This document shows positions 15,324 through 24,656 of a stretch of 64,000 nt of DNA, piece after piece. The translations under genes were made by a program, and so were the position numbers. The notes beneath the pieces were generated by a model that made no database searches, was not told the origin of the DNA, and worked only from the letters and a program-made list of their open reading frames with translations. The stretch covers positions 62,001 to 126,000 of the forward strand of contig CANRNE010000002.1 of the NCBI GenBank assembly GCA_947631925.1, in the 5' to 3' direction. How positions within the stretch are numbered: the stretch's first letter is position 1; every line of letters begins with the position of its first letter. Origin of the DNA: an uncultured Clostridia bacterium (GTDB taxonomy: Bacteria; Bacillota; Clostridia; Christensenellales; Borkfalkiaceae).

Positions 15324-16634
15324 TCAGAACGGGAATCTCCTCTTCCCTCTCATCTGTTTCATCAGCTGTTTGGTCTGGTCGAACTGGCGGAGCAGGCGGT
15401 TGACGTCCTGCAACGTCGTCCCCGACCCCTCGGCGATGCGCTTTTTGCGCGAATAGTTGATAATCTGCGGGTTGTCGCGCTCCTTTTGCGTCATGGAGAG
15501 GATGATGGCGCGCATGCGCTCAATCTTCCTCTCGTCCACGTCCCCCTCTTTTATCTGCAATTTCCCCATCCCGGGGAGCATGCTCACGAGCGCGTTTGCG
15601 CCGCCCATCTTCTTGAGCGTCTCGAACTGCGTCAAGAAGTCGGAGAGGGTGAAGGAATTCTCCCGCATCTTCTTCTCGAGTTCTTGCGCCTGCTTCTCGC
15701 TGACGGCCTCCTGCGCCCTTTCGATGAGGGATAAGACGTCCCCCATGCCCAAGATTCTCGACGCCATGCGGTCGGGATAGAAGGGCTCGAGGTCGGTGAG
15801 CTTCTCCCCCACGCCGATGAACTTGATGGGCTTGCCCGTGACCGCCTTGATGGAGAGGCAAGCGCCGCCGCGCGTGTCGCCGTCGAGCTTGGTGAGGATG
15901 ACGCCCGTAATCGAGAGGCGGCTGTTGAAGGTCTCCGCGACGTTCACGGCATCCTGTCCCGTCATCGCGTCGACGGTGAGAAGAACTTCGGTGACTTCCA
16001 CCGCCTTTTCGATGTTTTCGAGCTCTTGCATGAGCTTTTCATCGATATGCAGCCGCCCCGCGGTGTCGATGACGACGGTGTCAAAGCCCATCTTGACAGC
16101 ATACGCCACGGCCTCTTTCGCGGTCTTGACGGGGTCCTGTGTGCCCCGTTCGAAGACTTCCGCCCCCGCCTTTGCGCCGACGACTTTGAGCTGTTCGATG
16201 GCGGCGGGACGGTAGATGTCGCCCGCGACAAGCAGGGGCCGCTTGCCCTGTTTCTTGAGCTGAATGGCAAGTTTTGCACACATGGTGGTCTTGCCCGCGC
16301 CCTGCAGACCGCACATCAGGATGACTGTGGGCGGCTTGGATGCCACTTCGAGCTTGGCATTCGAAGGGCCCATGAGGGCGATGAGCTCTTCATTGACGAT
16401 TTTGATGACCTGCTGGGCGGGGTTGAGGGATTCCAACACCTGCTGCCCCACCGCTTTTTCGGAGACTTCGGCGATGAAGTCCTTGGCGACTTTGAGGTTG
16501 ACGTCGGCTTCGAGAAGGGCAATGCGCACTTCCCGCATCGCCTGACGGATTTCGAGCTCGGTGAGCTTGCCGCGCTTCGTCAACTTGGAAAAGATGTGGT
16601 TGAGCCGCTCGGAGAGCGAAGCAAAGAGCGCCAT
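15324..16634 (-). CDS. ffh: Signal recognition particle protein Ffh (SRP54)
   Basis: GTPase that binds signal sequences and SRP RNA and docks with FtsY to deliver membrane proteins. The 436-residue protein has the N domain (1-90), the G domain with GLQGAGKTT at 109-117, DTAGR near 190 and TKLDGD near 246, then the methionine-bearing M domain from about 300 to the end. The length is slightly below the usual 445-450, with a short basic tail. The ATG follows the ylxM stop directly (TAAATG), so the two are translationally linked. The SRP RNA gene is not visible in the window. Confidence 0.97.
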   Translation of the reverse strand: MALFASLSERLNHIFSKLTKRGKLTELEIRQAMREVRIALLEADVNLKVAKDFIAEVSEKAVGQQVLESLNPAQQVIKIVNEELIALMGPSNAKLEVASKPPTVILMCGLQGAGKTTMCAKLAIQLKKQGKRPLLVAGDIYRPAAIEQLKVVGAKAGAEVFERGTQDPVKTAKEAVAYAVKMGFDTVVIDTAGRLHIDEKLMQELENIEKAVEVTEVLLTVDAMTGQDAVNVAETFNSRLSITGVILTKLDGDTRGGACLSIKAVTGKPIKFIGVGEKLTDLEPFYPDRMASRILGMGDVLSLIERAQEAVSEKQAQELEKKMRENSFTLSDFLTQFETLKKMGGANALVSMLPGMGKLQIKEGDVDERKIERMRAIILSMTQKERDNPQIINYSRKKRIAEGSGTTLQDVNRLLRQFDQTKQLMKQMRGKRRFPF

Positions 16635-17051
16635 TTATTCCTCCTCTTTGAGGTCTATGACCTCGCCGACGCATACCATGTCCGCGATTGCATCGATTTT
16701 TTCGCAAAGTTCGGGGCGCTCCGCCTTGAGACGTTCGAGCGCATCTTTCACCCGCGTCATCATGTCGGAGACCGCGAGGGAATACGCCAGATTGTTTTCG
16801 CGGACGTGCAATTTCCCCTCATAGAAGTCGAGAAGCGCCCTGCTCTTTTTGAGCGCGTCGGAGACGGCCTGCTTGGAGATGCCCTTCTCCTCCGCAATCT
16901 CGGAGAGGGACAGGTCGCACAAATAATACCGCTCGCAGACCTCTTGCTGCGTGTCGGAGAGGAGCGGCCCGTAGGCGTCCCACAGCTGCAGATAGTGCAG
17001 CCGCTCCGCCTCCGTTCCCTTCGCTTCTCCGATGACCGTTCCGAACGGCAT
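16635..17051 (-). CDS. ylxM: YlxM family DNA-binding protein (UPF0122)
   Basis: A 138-residue protein with a sigma-factor-like helix-turn-helix (SLSEIAEEKGISKQAVSDAL, about 49-68), the family always found just before ffh in Firmicutes. It is thought to act with the SRP pathway. I start at the ATG 17049-17051, five bases after GGAGG; a TTG fifteen bases earlier overlaps that ribosome site. It ends with TAA immediately before the ffh ATG. A consensus promoter lies at 17082-17110. Confidence 0.9.
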   Translation of the reverse strand: MPFGTVIGEAKGTEAERLHYLQLWDAYGPLLSDTQQEVCERYYLCDLSLSEIAEEKGISKQAVSDALKKSRALLDFYEGKLHVRENNLAYSLAVSDMMTRVKDALERLKAERPELCEKIDAIADMVCVGEVIDLKEEE

Positions 17052-17081
17052 ATCCGCCTCCGTCAAGCATTTCTGCTTGAC

Positions 17082-17110
17082 ATTTTACCATAAAAAAATC
17101 CGCCTGTCAA
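17082..17110 (-). promoter_or_regulatory. Promoter of ylxM-ffh
   Basis: TTGACA (17105-17110, minus), 17-base spacer, TAAAAT (17082-17087). The leader would be about 25 bases and contains the ribosome site. TTGAC also recurs at 17071 and 17121 as part of a short local repeat. Confidence 0.78.
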
Positions 17111-17154
17111 GCATTTTCCCTTGACGGGCGGAAAATTTTTGTAAAATCGCTATG

Positions 17155-17672
17155 GAGAAATCTCGTTCTAATCCGTCACCCTGAGCCTGTCGAAGCTTAT
17201 TATGAATGCGGATATGCTTCGACTCGCCGCGATGCGGCGGCTCAGCATGACGAATTTAGAATGCGCCCCACCTCAGTCTCGCTATGCTCGACAGCTCTCT
17301 CGGGCAGGTAGAGCCCTGCCCTCGGTCATCGTTCGCGCGGCGAATGCGCTCACTCTTCGCAAACGCCGCGCACAGCGCACTGTGCTGTGCGCGAAGAATG
17401 CGTTTGCTACCCACGGAGGCGCCATGCATGCCCCTCCCGAGGAATCGCTCCTCATGCCCCCTCCCGGGGAGGGGGGTAGGGGAGTGGGTACGAGTTCTGA
17501 ATTCCTTGCCTTAGGCGGAATTCACTTCCGCCGTGGGCAACACAATTTGCAACGCCACCGCAGGCTTATTGTCCGATGAAACAGTAACGTTTGCGCGGCT
17601 AAGAGTACATGAAGGCGCAAACGCCCATCCGCTCGACGAAAAGATTTCCGCAGGAAAGCTTTTCGCCGAAAC
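17155..17672. repeat. Mosaic intergenic repeat block B5 (after ftsY)
   Basis: No gene. In order: a short GAGAAATCTC end, inverted repeat R1 (17175-17252, with an extra CGCCGC-GCGGCG inner hairpin), R2 (17262-17500) and R3 (17514-17671) ending in hairpin 17634-17668. The final CGAAAC ends four bases before the ftsY stop codon. Confidence 0.85.
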
Positions 17673-17676
17673 CCTC

Positions 17677-18573
17677 TCAGAAAAACCCCTCCACAAACTG
17701 CTCCGCATCGAAGAGCTCGAGGTCGTCGATTTTCTCCCCCACGCCCGCGAAGACGACGGGGACTTTGAGCTCGCCGCAGAGGGAAAACACGAATCCCCCC
17801 TTGGCCGTGCCGTCGAGTTTGGTGAGCACGATGCCGTCGAGGGAGACCGCCTCACGGAAGGCGCGCGCCTGCAAAAAGGCGTTCTGCCCCGTCGTGGCGT
17901 CGAGGACGAGGAACTTATAGAAGTGCGCCTCGGGGTACTCCCGTTCCACGACGCGGTCCATCTTTTTGAGTTCGTTCATGAGGTTTTCTTTGACATGCAG
18001 CCGCCCCGCGGTGTCGATGAGAAGGACGTCCGTCTTTCTCGCCTTGGCGGAGGAGACGGCATCAAACACGACGGCGGAGGGGTCGCTCCCCTCCTCATGC
18101 TTGACGATGCGCACGCCCGCGCGGTCCGCCCACACCCCGAGCTGGTCGATGGCCGCCGCGCGGAAGGTATCCGCCGCCGCCACGGTAACCGACTTCCTTT
18201 TGCGGAGAAAATAGTTCGCGACTTTGCCGATGGTAGTCGTCTTTCCGACGCCGTTCACGCCCACGAACATGATGACACAGGGGTACTCAATCTCGGGCAT
18301 GGGTGCCTCGTTTAACGTGTCCTCGAGAATATCCTTCAAGAGGTCGGTGACGAATTGCTCGTCCTTCACCTTGTTCCCGATGGCCTCTTCGCGGACCTCG
18401 CCGATGATTTCTTCCGCCGTTACGACGCCGACGTCCGAAGAGATGAGAATCTCCTCGAGCTCGTCGTAGAACGCGTCCCCGATTTTATCTTTGAGGAAGA
18501 GCTGGCGCAGTTTATGCGAAACATTGTCCTTTGTCTTTTTCAGCGCATCCCGAATTTTCCCGAAAAAACTCAT
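17677..18573 (-). CDS. ftsY: SRP receptor FtsY
   Basis: Membrane-associated GTPase that receives the Ffh-ribosome complex. The 298-residue protein has the NG core only: N domain up to about 95, then GVNGVGKTTT at 105-114, DTAGR near 190 and TKLDG near 250. The long acidic A domain of enterobacterial FtsY is absent, as is common in Gram-positive bacteria. The ATG at 18571-18573 has AAGGAG upstream; the frame reaching 18636 enters repeat sequence. It lies downstream of smc in the conserved rnc-smc-ftsY order, but repeat block B6 separates it from smc. Confidence 0.95.
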   Translation of the reverse strand: MSFFGKIRDALKKTKDNVSHKLRQLFLKDKIGDAFYDELEEILISSDVGVVTAEEIIGEVREEAIGNKVKDEQFVTDLLKDILEDTLNEAPMPEIEYPCVIMFVGVNGVGKTTTIGKVANYFLRKRKSVTVAAADTFRAAAIDQLGVWADRAGVRIVKHEEGSDPSAVVFDAVSSAKARKTDVLLIDTAGRLHVKENLMNELKKMDRVVEREYPEAHFYKFLVLDATTGQNAFLQARAFREAVSLDGIVLTKLDGTAKGGFVFSLCGELKVPVVFAGVGEKIDDLELFDAEQFVEGFF

Positions 18574-18631
18574 AACACTCCTTACACTGTTTGCCACTCG
18601 AAAAGATGTTTTGATGGACCCTTCCCAATCC

Positions 18632-19148
18632 GTCACCCTGAGCGTAGCCGAAGGGTATCCTTATTATCATGCGGATATGCTTCGACTCGCCGCGATGCGG
18701 CGGCTCAGCATGACGATTTTAGAGTGCCACCCCTTCCGTCGCTCTCTTCGTTCGCGCCACCCACCCCTCAAGGGGTGGGCAAGTGACTTGGCGCCCCCTT
18801 GAGACTCGGGCAAGCAACTTGGCTCCCCCTTGAGGGGGAGCTGTCACGCAGTGACTGAGGGGGTGTCATTTCCAAATAACGGAAAAAGCAAAAACCGCGC
18901 TTTTTGCTTTTTTGCGTGGGCGGCAGGGACCGCCGCACGCCTCTTCGCGGAGGCCACCGCTCATGTCGCGCCGCCGCTCACAGCACCCCGTGCTGTTGAG
19001 CGAGAATTGCGGCGCTCCACACAATTTGCGACCTCGGGGCTTAGTGTCCGATGAAACAGTAACGTTTGCGCGGCTACGAGTAAATGAAAACAAAACCGCC
19101 TATCCGCTCGAAGAAAATATTTGCGCACGCAAAGATTTTCTTCGAAAC
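18632..19148. repeat. Mosaic intergenic repeat block B6 (between smc and ftsY)
   Basis: No gene. R1 (18632-18715), a module of C-run/G-run palindromes with a GTCACGCAGTGAC core (about 18760-18866), the terminator-like hairpin 18883-18912, R5 (18916-19019) and R3 (19022-19148) ending in hairpin 19109-19144. The tail ends three bases before the smc stop. Confidence 0.83.
18883..18912. terminator. Terminator-like hairpin inside block B6
   Basis: Same 12-base A/T-rich stem with CCGCGC loop as at 2028-2057, ending in six T's on the plus strand. Confidence 0.5.
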
Positions 19149-19151
19149 CTT

Positions 19152-22100
19152 TTACGCTATGACCGTATCTCCCCCCAGCCTTGACTCGACTTCGGAGAGT
19201 TTTACGGAGACAATCTTGGAGACCCCCTTCTCCTCCATGGTGACGCCGAAGAGGGTGTCCGCCTGATTCATCGTCGGCTTTCTGTGCGTGATGACGATGA
19301 ACTGCGTATCGCGGGAGAATTTCTTGAGATATTTTGCAAAGCGGTCGACATTCGCCTCGTCGAGCGCCGCCTCGATTTCGTCGAGGATACAGAAGGGCAT
19401 CGGACGGGACTTCAGGATGGCGAAGAGGATGGCGATTGCGGTGAATGCCCGCTCGCCGCCCGAGAGCAGGGAAATCTTCGTGAGCTTCTTGCCGGGCGGG
19501 CAGGCGATGATTTCCACGCCCGCGTCGAGGGGATCTGTCCCCTCCTCGTAGTCGAGCTGCATCTCCGCTCTGCCGCCGCCGAAGAGTTCCTTGAAAATCT
19601 TGGAGAAGTTCTCGTTGATTTCCTTGAATCCCTCGTCGAACTTGGTCTGCATCTCGTCGCGCAGTTCGCCGAGCACGCCCGTGAGGTCTGCGATGCCCTT
19701 GTCGAGGTCCTCCTTCTGCGTCTGCATCTCGGTGTAGCGGGCGAGAAGTTCGTCGTAGTCCTCCACGGCGCGTTGGTTGACGGGGCCGAGCGCGGCAATT
19801 TTATGGCGAAGCGAATTGATGTTGGTATTCGCCTGTGTAAAGTCGTATTCGGGGTCGCGCAACTCCTGCGCGCTCTCGTAGGTGAGGCCGTACTGCTCGT
19901 CCAGCCGCTGGCGCATGTTCTCGAGCGTGGTCTGCGCGCGCACAATCTCGTTCTCGGCGGCGTGCTTTTCCTCGCTCTTGGTCATCTGTGCGGTGAGAAG
20001 TCCCCTCTTCTCTTCGGCAATTTTTACCTGCCGCTCGGATTCCTCCCGCTTCTTCGCCTCCACGTCCTCGAGACGGCCGCGGAGCGCGTTGACGGTGAAC
20101 TGTTCCTCCTCGGTGAGAGCGACCGCTTCTTCATCCCGCTTGAGCTGTTCGATGAGCTTCTGCGTGTTGGCGACTTCCTGCCGCGTGTTGTCGACGCGGG
20201 CGTAGAGTTCCGCCTTCTCGGCGATGAGACGGTTTGCGTTGTCCTCTTCGGAGGCGGCAATGGACGCGGCCTCCGCGCCCTGCATGCGCATGGCGTGCAG
20301 CTGTTCGCTGAGGCTGTCGCGCTGTTTGCGCAGTCTCCCGATTTCCGTCTCCTGCGCCTGCGCCTCGTTCGCCGCCTCTGCGCGGATTCTGTTCAAGAGG
20401 TCCTCATTCTCCGCGGAGGAAGCCATCTCGCTCTCGAGGTCGGAGGCCTGCCGCGAGAGACGCTCCAAGAGCCCCCTGTATTCCCCAAGGTCGCTCTCCG
20501 TGTTCTCGGCAAGCCCCTCGATGGCGAACTCCTTCTGGGCGATGGCGGCGAGATTTGCCGTCTCGTCGGTGACCTTCTGGCGGAATGCCTCATAGTCCTT
20601 CCTCGCCTGTTCGAGTTCCTCCTCGCAGGAGGCAAGCGCGGACTGCAGTTTGACGAGAGCGCCCTTCTTGCGGGCGATGTTCTCCTCGCACTCCTTGATT
20701 TGCCGCTCGTTGGCGAGCAGGTTGCCGCTGTCTCTGCGGGCGGAGCCGCCCGTCATGGCGCCGCTCGTGGCGATGTTGTCGCCGTCGAGGGTGACGATTC
20801 GGAAGGCGCGCGGATATTTCTTCGCAATGCGCGTCGCATTGGCGATGTTGTCGCAGATGAGGGTGTTGCCGAGCAGATAGCGGATGACGTTCGCATAGTA
20901 CGGGTCGAAGCGGACGAGCTCATCCGCAAGTCCCAGCGCCCCCGTCTCCTGTGCGGCGCGCTCGACCTCTCTCGAATTTGCGCGGGCGCGCATCTGGTCG
21001 ACGGGCAGGAAGGTGACGATACCGCCGCGGTTGGCCTTGAGGTATTCGATGAGCCACTGTGCGTCGTCCGCCGTGGCGGTGACGAGGTTCTGCATCGCCC
21101 CGCCGAAGGCCGTCTCGATGGCGGTCTCGTACTGTTTGTCCGTGGAGACGATGTCCGCGATGGCGCCCTTGATGCGGCTGCCGATGGCGGGATTGTGCTG
21201 AGCTTCGAGCTGCAGTCTCCTCACGCTGTCGCGATAGCCGTCAAAGCGGTTCTTGAGGGAGATATACAGCTCAAGGTTGTTGGTCTGGTTGGCGATTGTC
21301 GTCTTGCAGTCGGAAATCTCCTGTGCAATCTTCTTGGAGGACTGCGTGAGGTCGGCAATGACGGAGAGATGGTTCTGCTCGAGGCGGGGTTTGTCGTCGA
21401 GGAAGGACTGGCAGGCGGCCTTCTCCTTGCGGCATGCGGCGAGCTGACTGCGATATTCCTCCGCCCGCGCCTCTGCCTTGGCGATGGCCTCCGTGACTTC
21501 CCCGATTCTGCCGTGCGCGGCGTCCCGCTTGGCGGTGAGGCTCCCGACGGTCGCCCGCGCCTCGGCGAGGTTTTCCACGGTGGAGAGCTCGCTCGCGCGC
21601 TTCTCGTCGGAGAGACGCTCGATGACGCTCACCCGTGCGTCCGCTTCCTGTACTTTCTTGACGAGCTCGGCGCATGCGACCTCGATTTCGGCGGCGCGCT
21701 TCTCGTTCTCCTGTTTGCGCTTCTTACTCTCGGCGACCTGTACGTCGATGTCCTTCGCCTTGCGGAGGGAGTATTCGACCTCCTCGCTCACCTGTTTAAT
21801 CTGGCGGCTGTAGCCGTCAATCTTGGCGCGGATGGACTTCGCCTCGCCGCTCTTGTCCGCCATGCCGACCTCGAAGAGACGGAGCTTTTGGTTGATGTCG
21901 CGGAGAAGGTCGTCCGCCTCGCGGATGGCGTCGCGGATGCGCTCCTCTTCGCCGTCCACCTCCCCGATTCTCGCCTCGATTTCGGAGAGCGCGGCGCCCG
22001 CGGCGTCGATGCGGCTCTGATAGCGCGCCGTCTCCTGTTCGAATCCGTCGCTGCGGACGAGGTAGGCGTTGACCTCCTCGTACTTGAGCTGCTCGGAATA

Positions 22101-22751
22101 TTCGCGGAACTTCTTGGCGGATTCCGCCTGTTTCTCGAGGGGACGGAGCTGTTTTTCCGCCTCGTCCATGCGCTGGACGAAGACGGTGAGGTTGTCCTTG
22201 GCGTTCTCGAGTTTGTTTTCAATCTCGCGCTTCTGCGACTTGAACTTGATGACGCCCGTCGCCTCTTCGAAGATGGCGCGCCTGTCCTCGGGCTTGGCGT
22301 TCATAATCTGGTCGACTTTGCCCTGACCGATGATGGAATACCCCTCTTTCCCGATGCCGACGCCGTGCAGAAGCGCCACAATGTCCTTGAGGCGGCAGGG
22401 CTGCATGTTGAGCAGGTATTCGCTCTCGCCCGAGCGGTACAGTCTTCTCGTCATGGCAACTTCCTCATAGTCGATGTCGAAGAGACGGTTGGAGTTGTCG
22501 AAGACGAGGGTGACCTCGCAGAAGGAGAGTTGGCGGCGCGATTCCGTGCCGTTGAAGATGACGTCGAGCATGTTGGAGCCGCGCAGCGTCTTTGCAGACT
22601 GCTCGCCGAGCACCCAGCGCACGGCGTCCGCCACGTTGCTCTTGCCGCACCCGTTGGGTCCGACGATACAAGTGACGCCGTCGTCAAATTTGATAGAGGT
22701 CTTGTCCGCGAAGGACTTGAAGCCCGCAAGCCGTATTTCTTTGAAATTCAC
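19152..22751 (-). CDS. smc: Chromosome segregation protein SMC
   Basis: ATPase of the condensin complex that organises and separates chromosomes with ScpA and ScpB. The 1,199-residue protein has the full five-part layout: N-terminal head with GPNGCGKSN at 31-39, a long coiled coil from about 165, a hinge near 510-660, a second coiled coil, and the C-terminal head with the LLSGGE signature and Walker B CILDEIEAALD shortly before the end. The start is GTG, overlapping the rnc stop (GTGA), so translation is coupled to rnc. The long frame on the opposite strand is a composition artefact. Confidence 0.97.
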   Translation of the reverse strand: MNFKEIRLAGFKSFADKTSIKFDDGVTCIVGPNGCGKSNVADAVRWVLGEQSAKTLRGSNMLDVIFNGTESRRQLSFCEVTLVFDNSNRLFDIDYEEVAMTRRLYRSGESEYLLNMQPCRLKDIVALLHGVGIGKEGYSIIGQGKVDQIMNAKPEDRRAIFEEATGVIKFKSQKREIENKLENAKDNLTVFVQRMDEAEKQLRPLEKQAESAKKFREYSEQLKYEEVNAYLVRSDGFEQETARYQSRIDAAGAALSEIEARIGEVDGEEERIRDAIREADDLLRDINQKLRLFEVGMADKSGEAKSIRAKIDGYSRQIKQVSEEVEYSLRKAKDIDVQVAESKKRKQENEKRAAEIEVACAELVKKVQEADARVSVIERLSDEKRASELSTVENLAEARATVGSLTAKRDAAHGRIGEVTEAIAKAEARAEEYRSQLAACRKEKAACQSFLDDKPRLEQNHLSVIADLTQSSKKIAQEISDCKTTIANQTNNLELYISLKNRFDGYRDSVRRLQLEAQHNPAIGSRIKGAIADIVSTDKQYETAIETAFGGAMQNLVTATADDAQWLIEYLKANRGGIVTFLPVDQMRARANSREVERAAQETGALGLADELVRFDPYYANVIRYLLGNTLICDNIANATRIAKKYPRAFRIVTLDGDNIATSGAMTGGSARRDSGNLLANERQIKECEENIARKKGALVKLQSALASCEEELEQARKDYEAFRQKVTDETANLAAIAQKEFAIEGLAENTESDLGEYRGLLERLSRQASDLESEMASSAENEDLLNRIRAEAANEAQAQETEIGRLRKQRDSLSEQLHAMRMQGAEAASIAASEEDNANRLIAEKAELYARVDNTRQEVANTQKLIEQLKRDEEAVALTEEEQFTVNALRGRLEDVEAKKREESERQVKIAEEKRGLLTAQMTKSEEKHAAENEIVRAQTTLENMRQRLDEQYGLTYESAQELRDPEYDFTQANTNINSLRHKIAALGPVNQRAVEDYDELLARYTEMQTQKEDLDKGIADLTGVLGELRDEMQTKFDEGFKEINENFSKIFKELFGGGRAEMQLDYEEGTDPLDAGVEIIACPPGKKLTKISLLSGGERAFTAIAILFAILKSRPMPFCILDEIEAALDEANVDRFAKYLKKFSRDTQFIVITHRKPTMNQADTLFGVTMEEKGVSKIVSVKLSEVESRLGGDTVIA

Positions 22752-23407
22752 TGCCCGTTCCCCTTTGTCAGAATATCGTATAACTTACACGCGGCCTCTG
22801 TCTCGGCCGCCTTTTTGCTCTGTCCTCTCCCCGTCGCGCTCTTGCCGAGCGCCGTCACGGTGCTTGAGAAGCCGTCCTCCGCCTCCTGCGTGCGGTAGCG
22901 GGGGGTGCCCTCTGTGCGCTCCTGCACATATTCTTGCAGGAGTGACTTGCCGTTCACCGTCTCCGTCTCGCCGATATGCGCGGCGAGCCATTTTTTCGCG
23001 GCGCCGTAGCCACCCTCGAGGAAGATTGCCCCCACGACGGCCTCGAAGAGGTTGGAACTCGTCTTCCCCCCGAGGTTGCTCTCCCCGCCCGCATGGCGCA
23101 GAAAGCGCATGAGCTCCAATTTCTCCTCCGCCGAGGTGAGCGCATCCCGCGAGACGAACTGCTTGCGCCGCTCGGTGAGCGCCCCCTCGTCCGCCTTGTC
23201 CGAGCGGAAGAGGTATTCGGTGACGGCGAGCTCGATGACGGCATCTCCCAAAAATTCCAGCCGCTCGTTGTCCCGTCCGCCGAAGGAGGCGGCATAGGAG
23301 GAATGCGTGAATGCCGCAAGGAGCAACTCCCTGTCGCGGAAGGGATAGCCGACCGCCTCCGCCGCGGAGGAGAACGTCTCCTCCGTCCAATCTTCGCCGT
23401 TACGCAT
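22748..23407 (-). CDS. rnc: Ribonuclease III
   Basis: Cleaves double-stranded RNA in rRNA and mRNA processing. The 219-residue protein has the catalytic signature NERLEFLGDAVIEL at 47-60, the second acidic cluster near FEAVVGAIFLEGG (about 119-131) and a C-terminal double-stranded RNA-binding domain from about 150. It overlaps plsX by eight bases and smc by four bases, forming a tight plsX-rnc-smc unit. The acpP gene that often lies between plsX and rnc is absent. Confidence 0.96.
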   Translation of the reverse strand: MRNGEDWTEETFSSAAEAVGYPFRDRELLLAAFTHSSYAASFGGRDNERLEFLGDAVIELAVTEYLFRSDKADEGALTERRKQFVSRDALTSAEEKLELMRFLRHAGGESNLGGKTSSNLFEAVVGAIFLEGGYGAAKKWLAAHIGETETVNGKSLLQEYVQERTEGTPRYRTQEAEDGFSSTVTALGKSATGRGQSKKAAETEAACKLYDILTKGNGQ

Positions 23408-24428
23408 CGCCGCCTCCCCCGAAGCCCTCTTTCTCGAGAAGGTCGGAGATGCTCCCTATCAGTCCGCCGCGGCTCGCCTCCGCCGCCTGCAGGACGGACG
23501 CCTTGACGGAGGCCGCCTTGGAGGAGCCGTGGCTCTTGACGACGACTTGGCGCAGTCCCAAGAAGACGGACCCGCCGAGACGGGAATAGTCAAGCATGTT
23601 TTTGAGCCCCAGGATGTGCTTTTTCGTCACGAGATAGCCGAGCTTCGCGCCGAAGGAGGAGGTGAATTCCCGTTTGAGAAGGTCCCCCACCGTCTTGCCG
23701 CACCCCTCGATGGATTTGAGGGCGATATTGCCGGAAAATCCGTCCGAGACGACGACGTCCACGTCGCCGTACATGATGTCCCTGCCCTCGACGTTGCCGC
23801 AGAAGTCGATGTTCTTCATCTCCTTGAGCAGGGCGTGCGCCTCCTGATGCAGGGGGTCCCCCTTGTGCTCCTCGGTGCCGTTGGAGAGAAGCCCCACCTT
23901 GGGGTTTCGAATGCCGTACGCGGCGCGCGCATACGCAGTCGCCATGACGGCAAACTGGGCGAGCTGGGGCGCCTTGCACTCGACGTTCGCACCGCAGTCG
24001 CAGAGAAGGGTAAACGTCCCGCGGACGTTGGGAATGGCGGGGCAGAGCGCGGGGCGCATGACCCCCTTGATTCTGCCGATGTGCATAAATCCGCCCGTGA
24101 GCACCGCCCCCGTGGAGCCCGCCGAGACAAAGCCGCCCGCCTCGGGGTCCTCTTTGAGACGGCGAAGTCCCACGACGAGGGAGCTGTCCCGCTTGGCACG
24201 GACGGCTTGGGTGGGCATGTCGTCGTTGGTGATAATCTCCGTGCAGGGCATGACCTCCACCCGCTTCGAATCAAACGCGCCGTATTTAGAGAGTTCGCGC
24301 TCCACCGCCGCCCCGTCCCCCGTCAGAATGAGGGAAATTCCGGGGTCCGCAAGCGCATCGAGCGCACCCTTTACAATCTCCTGCGGGGCGTTGTCCCCGC
24401 CCATGGCGTCAACGATGATTTTCAACAT
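23400..24428 (-). CDS. plsX: Phosphate acyltransferase PlsX
   Basis: Makes acyl phosphate from acyl-ACP for the first step of phospholipid synthesis (with PlsY). The 342-residue protein begins with DAMGGDNAP at 7-15 and has GSTGA near 104-108 and a SDGFSGN stretch near 228-234, typical of the family. A promoter (24465-24493) lies about 40 bases upstream. It heads the plsX-rnc-smc-ftsY group; in many Firmicutes fabD, fabG and acpP or rpmF are adjacent, but here rpmF is 24 kb away. Confidence 0.96.
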   Translation of the reverse strand: MLKIIVDAMGGDNAPQEIVKGALDALADPGISLILTGDGAAVERELSKYGAFDSKRVEVMPCTEIITNDDMPTQAVRAKRDSSLVVGLRRLKEDPEAGGFVSAGSTGAVLTGGFMHIGRIKGVMRPALCPAIPNVRGTFTLLCDCGANVECKAPQLAQFAVMATAYARAAYGIRNPKVGLLSNGTEEHKGDPLHQEAHALLKEMKNIDFCGNVEGRDIMYGDVDVVVSDGFSGNIALKSIEGCGKTVGDLLKREFTSSFGAKLGYLVTKKHILGLKNMLDYSRLGGSVFLGLRQVVVKSHGSSKAASVKASVLQAAEASRGGLIGSISDLLEKEGFGGGGDA

Positions 24429-24464
24429 AGAAAATACTCCGAATTGTATATACTATACATAGTT

Positions 24465-24493
24465 ATTATACCATTTATTTCGTGAAAACACAA
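24465..24493 (-). promoter_or_regulatory. Promoter of plsX
   Basis: TTGTGT (24488-24493, minus), 17-base spacer and a perfect TATAAT (24465-24470). Confidence 0.7.
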
Positions 24494-24656
24494 TACTTTG
24501 GACGCAACTTGAAAAAAATTTTCGTAATTTCGGGCAAAAAGGACCCCGCGACGGGGCTGCATAAAGTACGGGGGAATTGTCAATCATACTCCGCGGGACA
24601 AGAGCGCGGGAGGTCTACATACAATGATAGCGGAGACAATTGCCAAGGAGAAAGCG

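Noticed and set aside
19284-22898. A 1,204-codon plus-strand frame opposite smc
   Set aside because: Shadow of smc: it runs through the same bases and continues into the opposite strand of rnc, with no homology or start signal.
22752-23406. acpP expected between plsX and rnc
   Set aside because: The two genes overlap by eight bases, so there is no room. No acyl carrier protein frame is seen nearby.
24429-24656. A MazE-type antitoxin before mazF
   Set aside because: Only a frame out of phase with no ribosome site is open here, and it reads through mazF; it has no AbrB or ribbon-helix-helix character.
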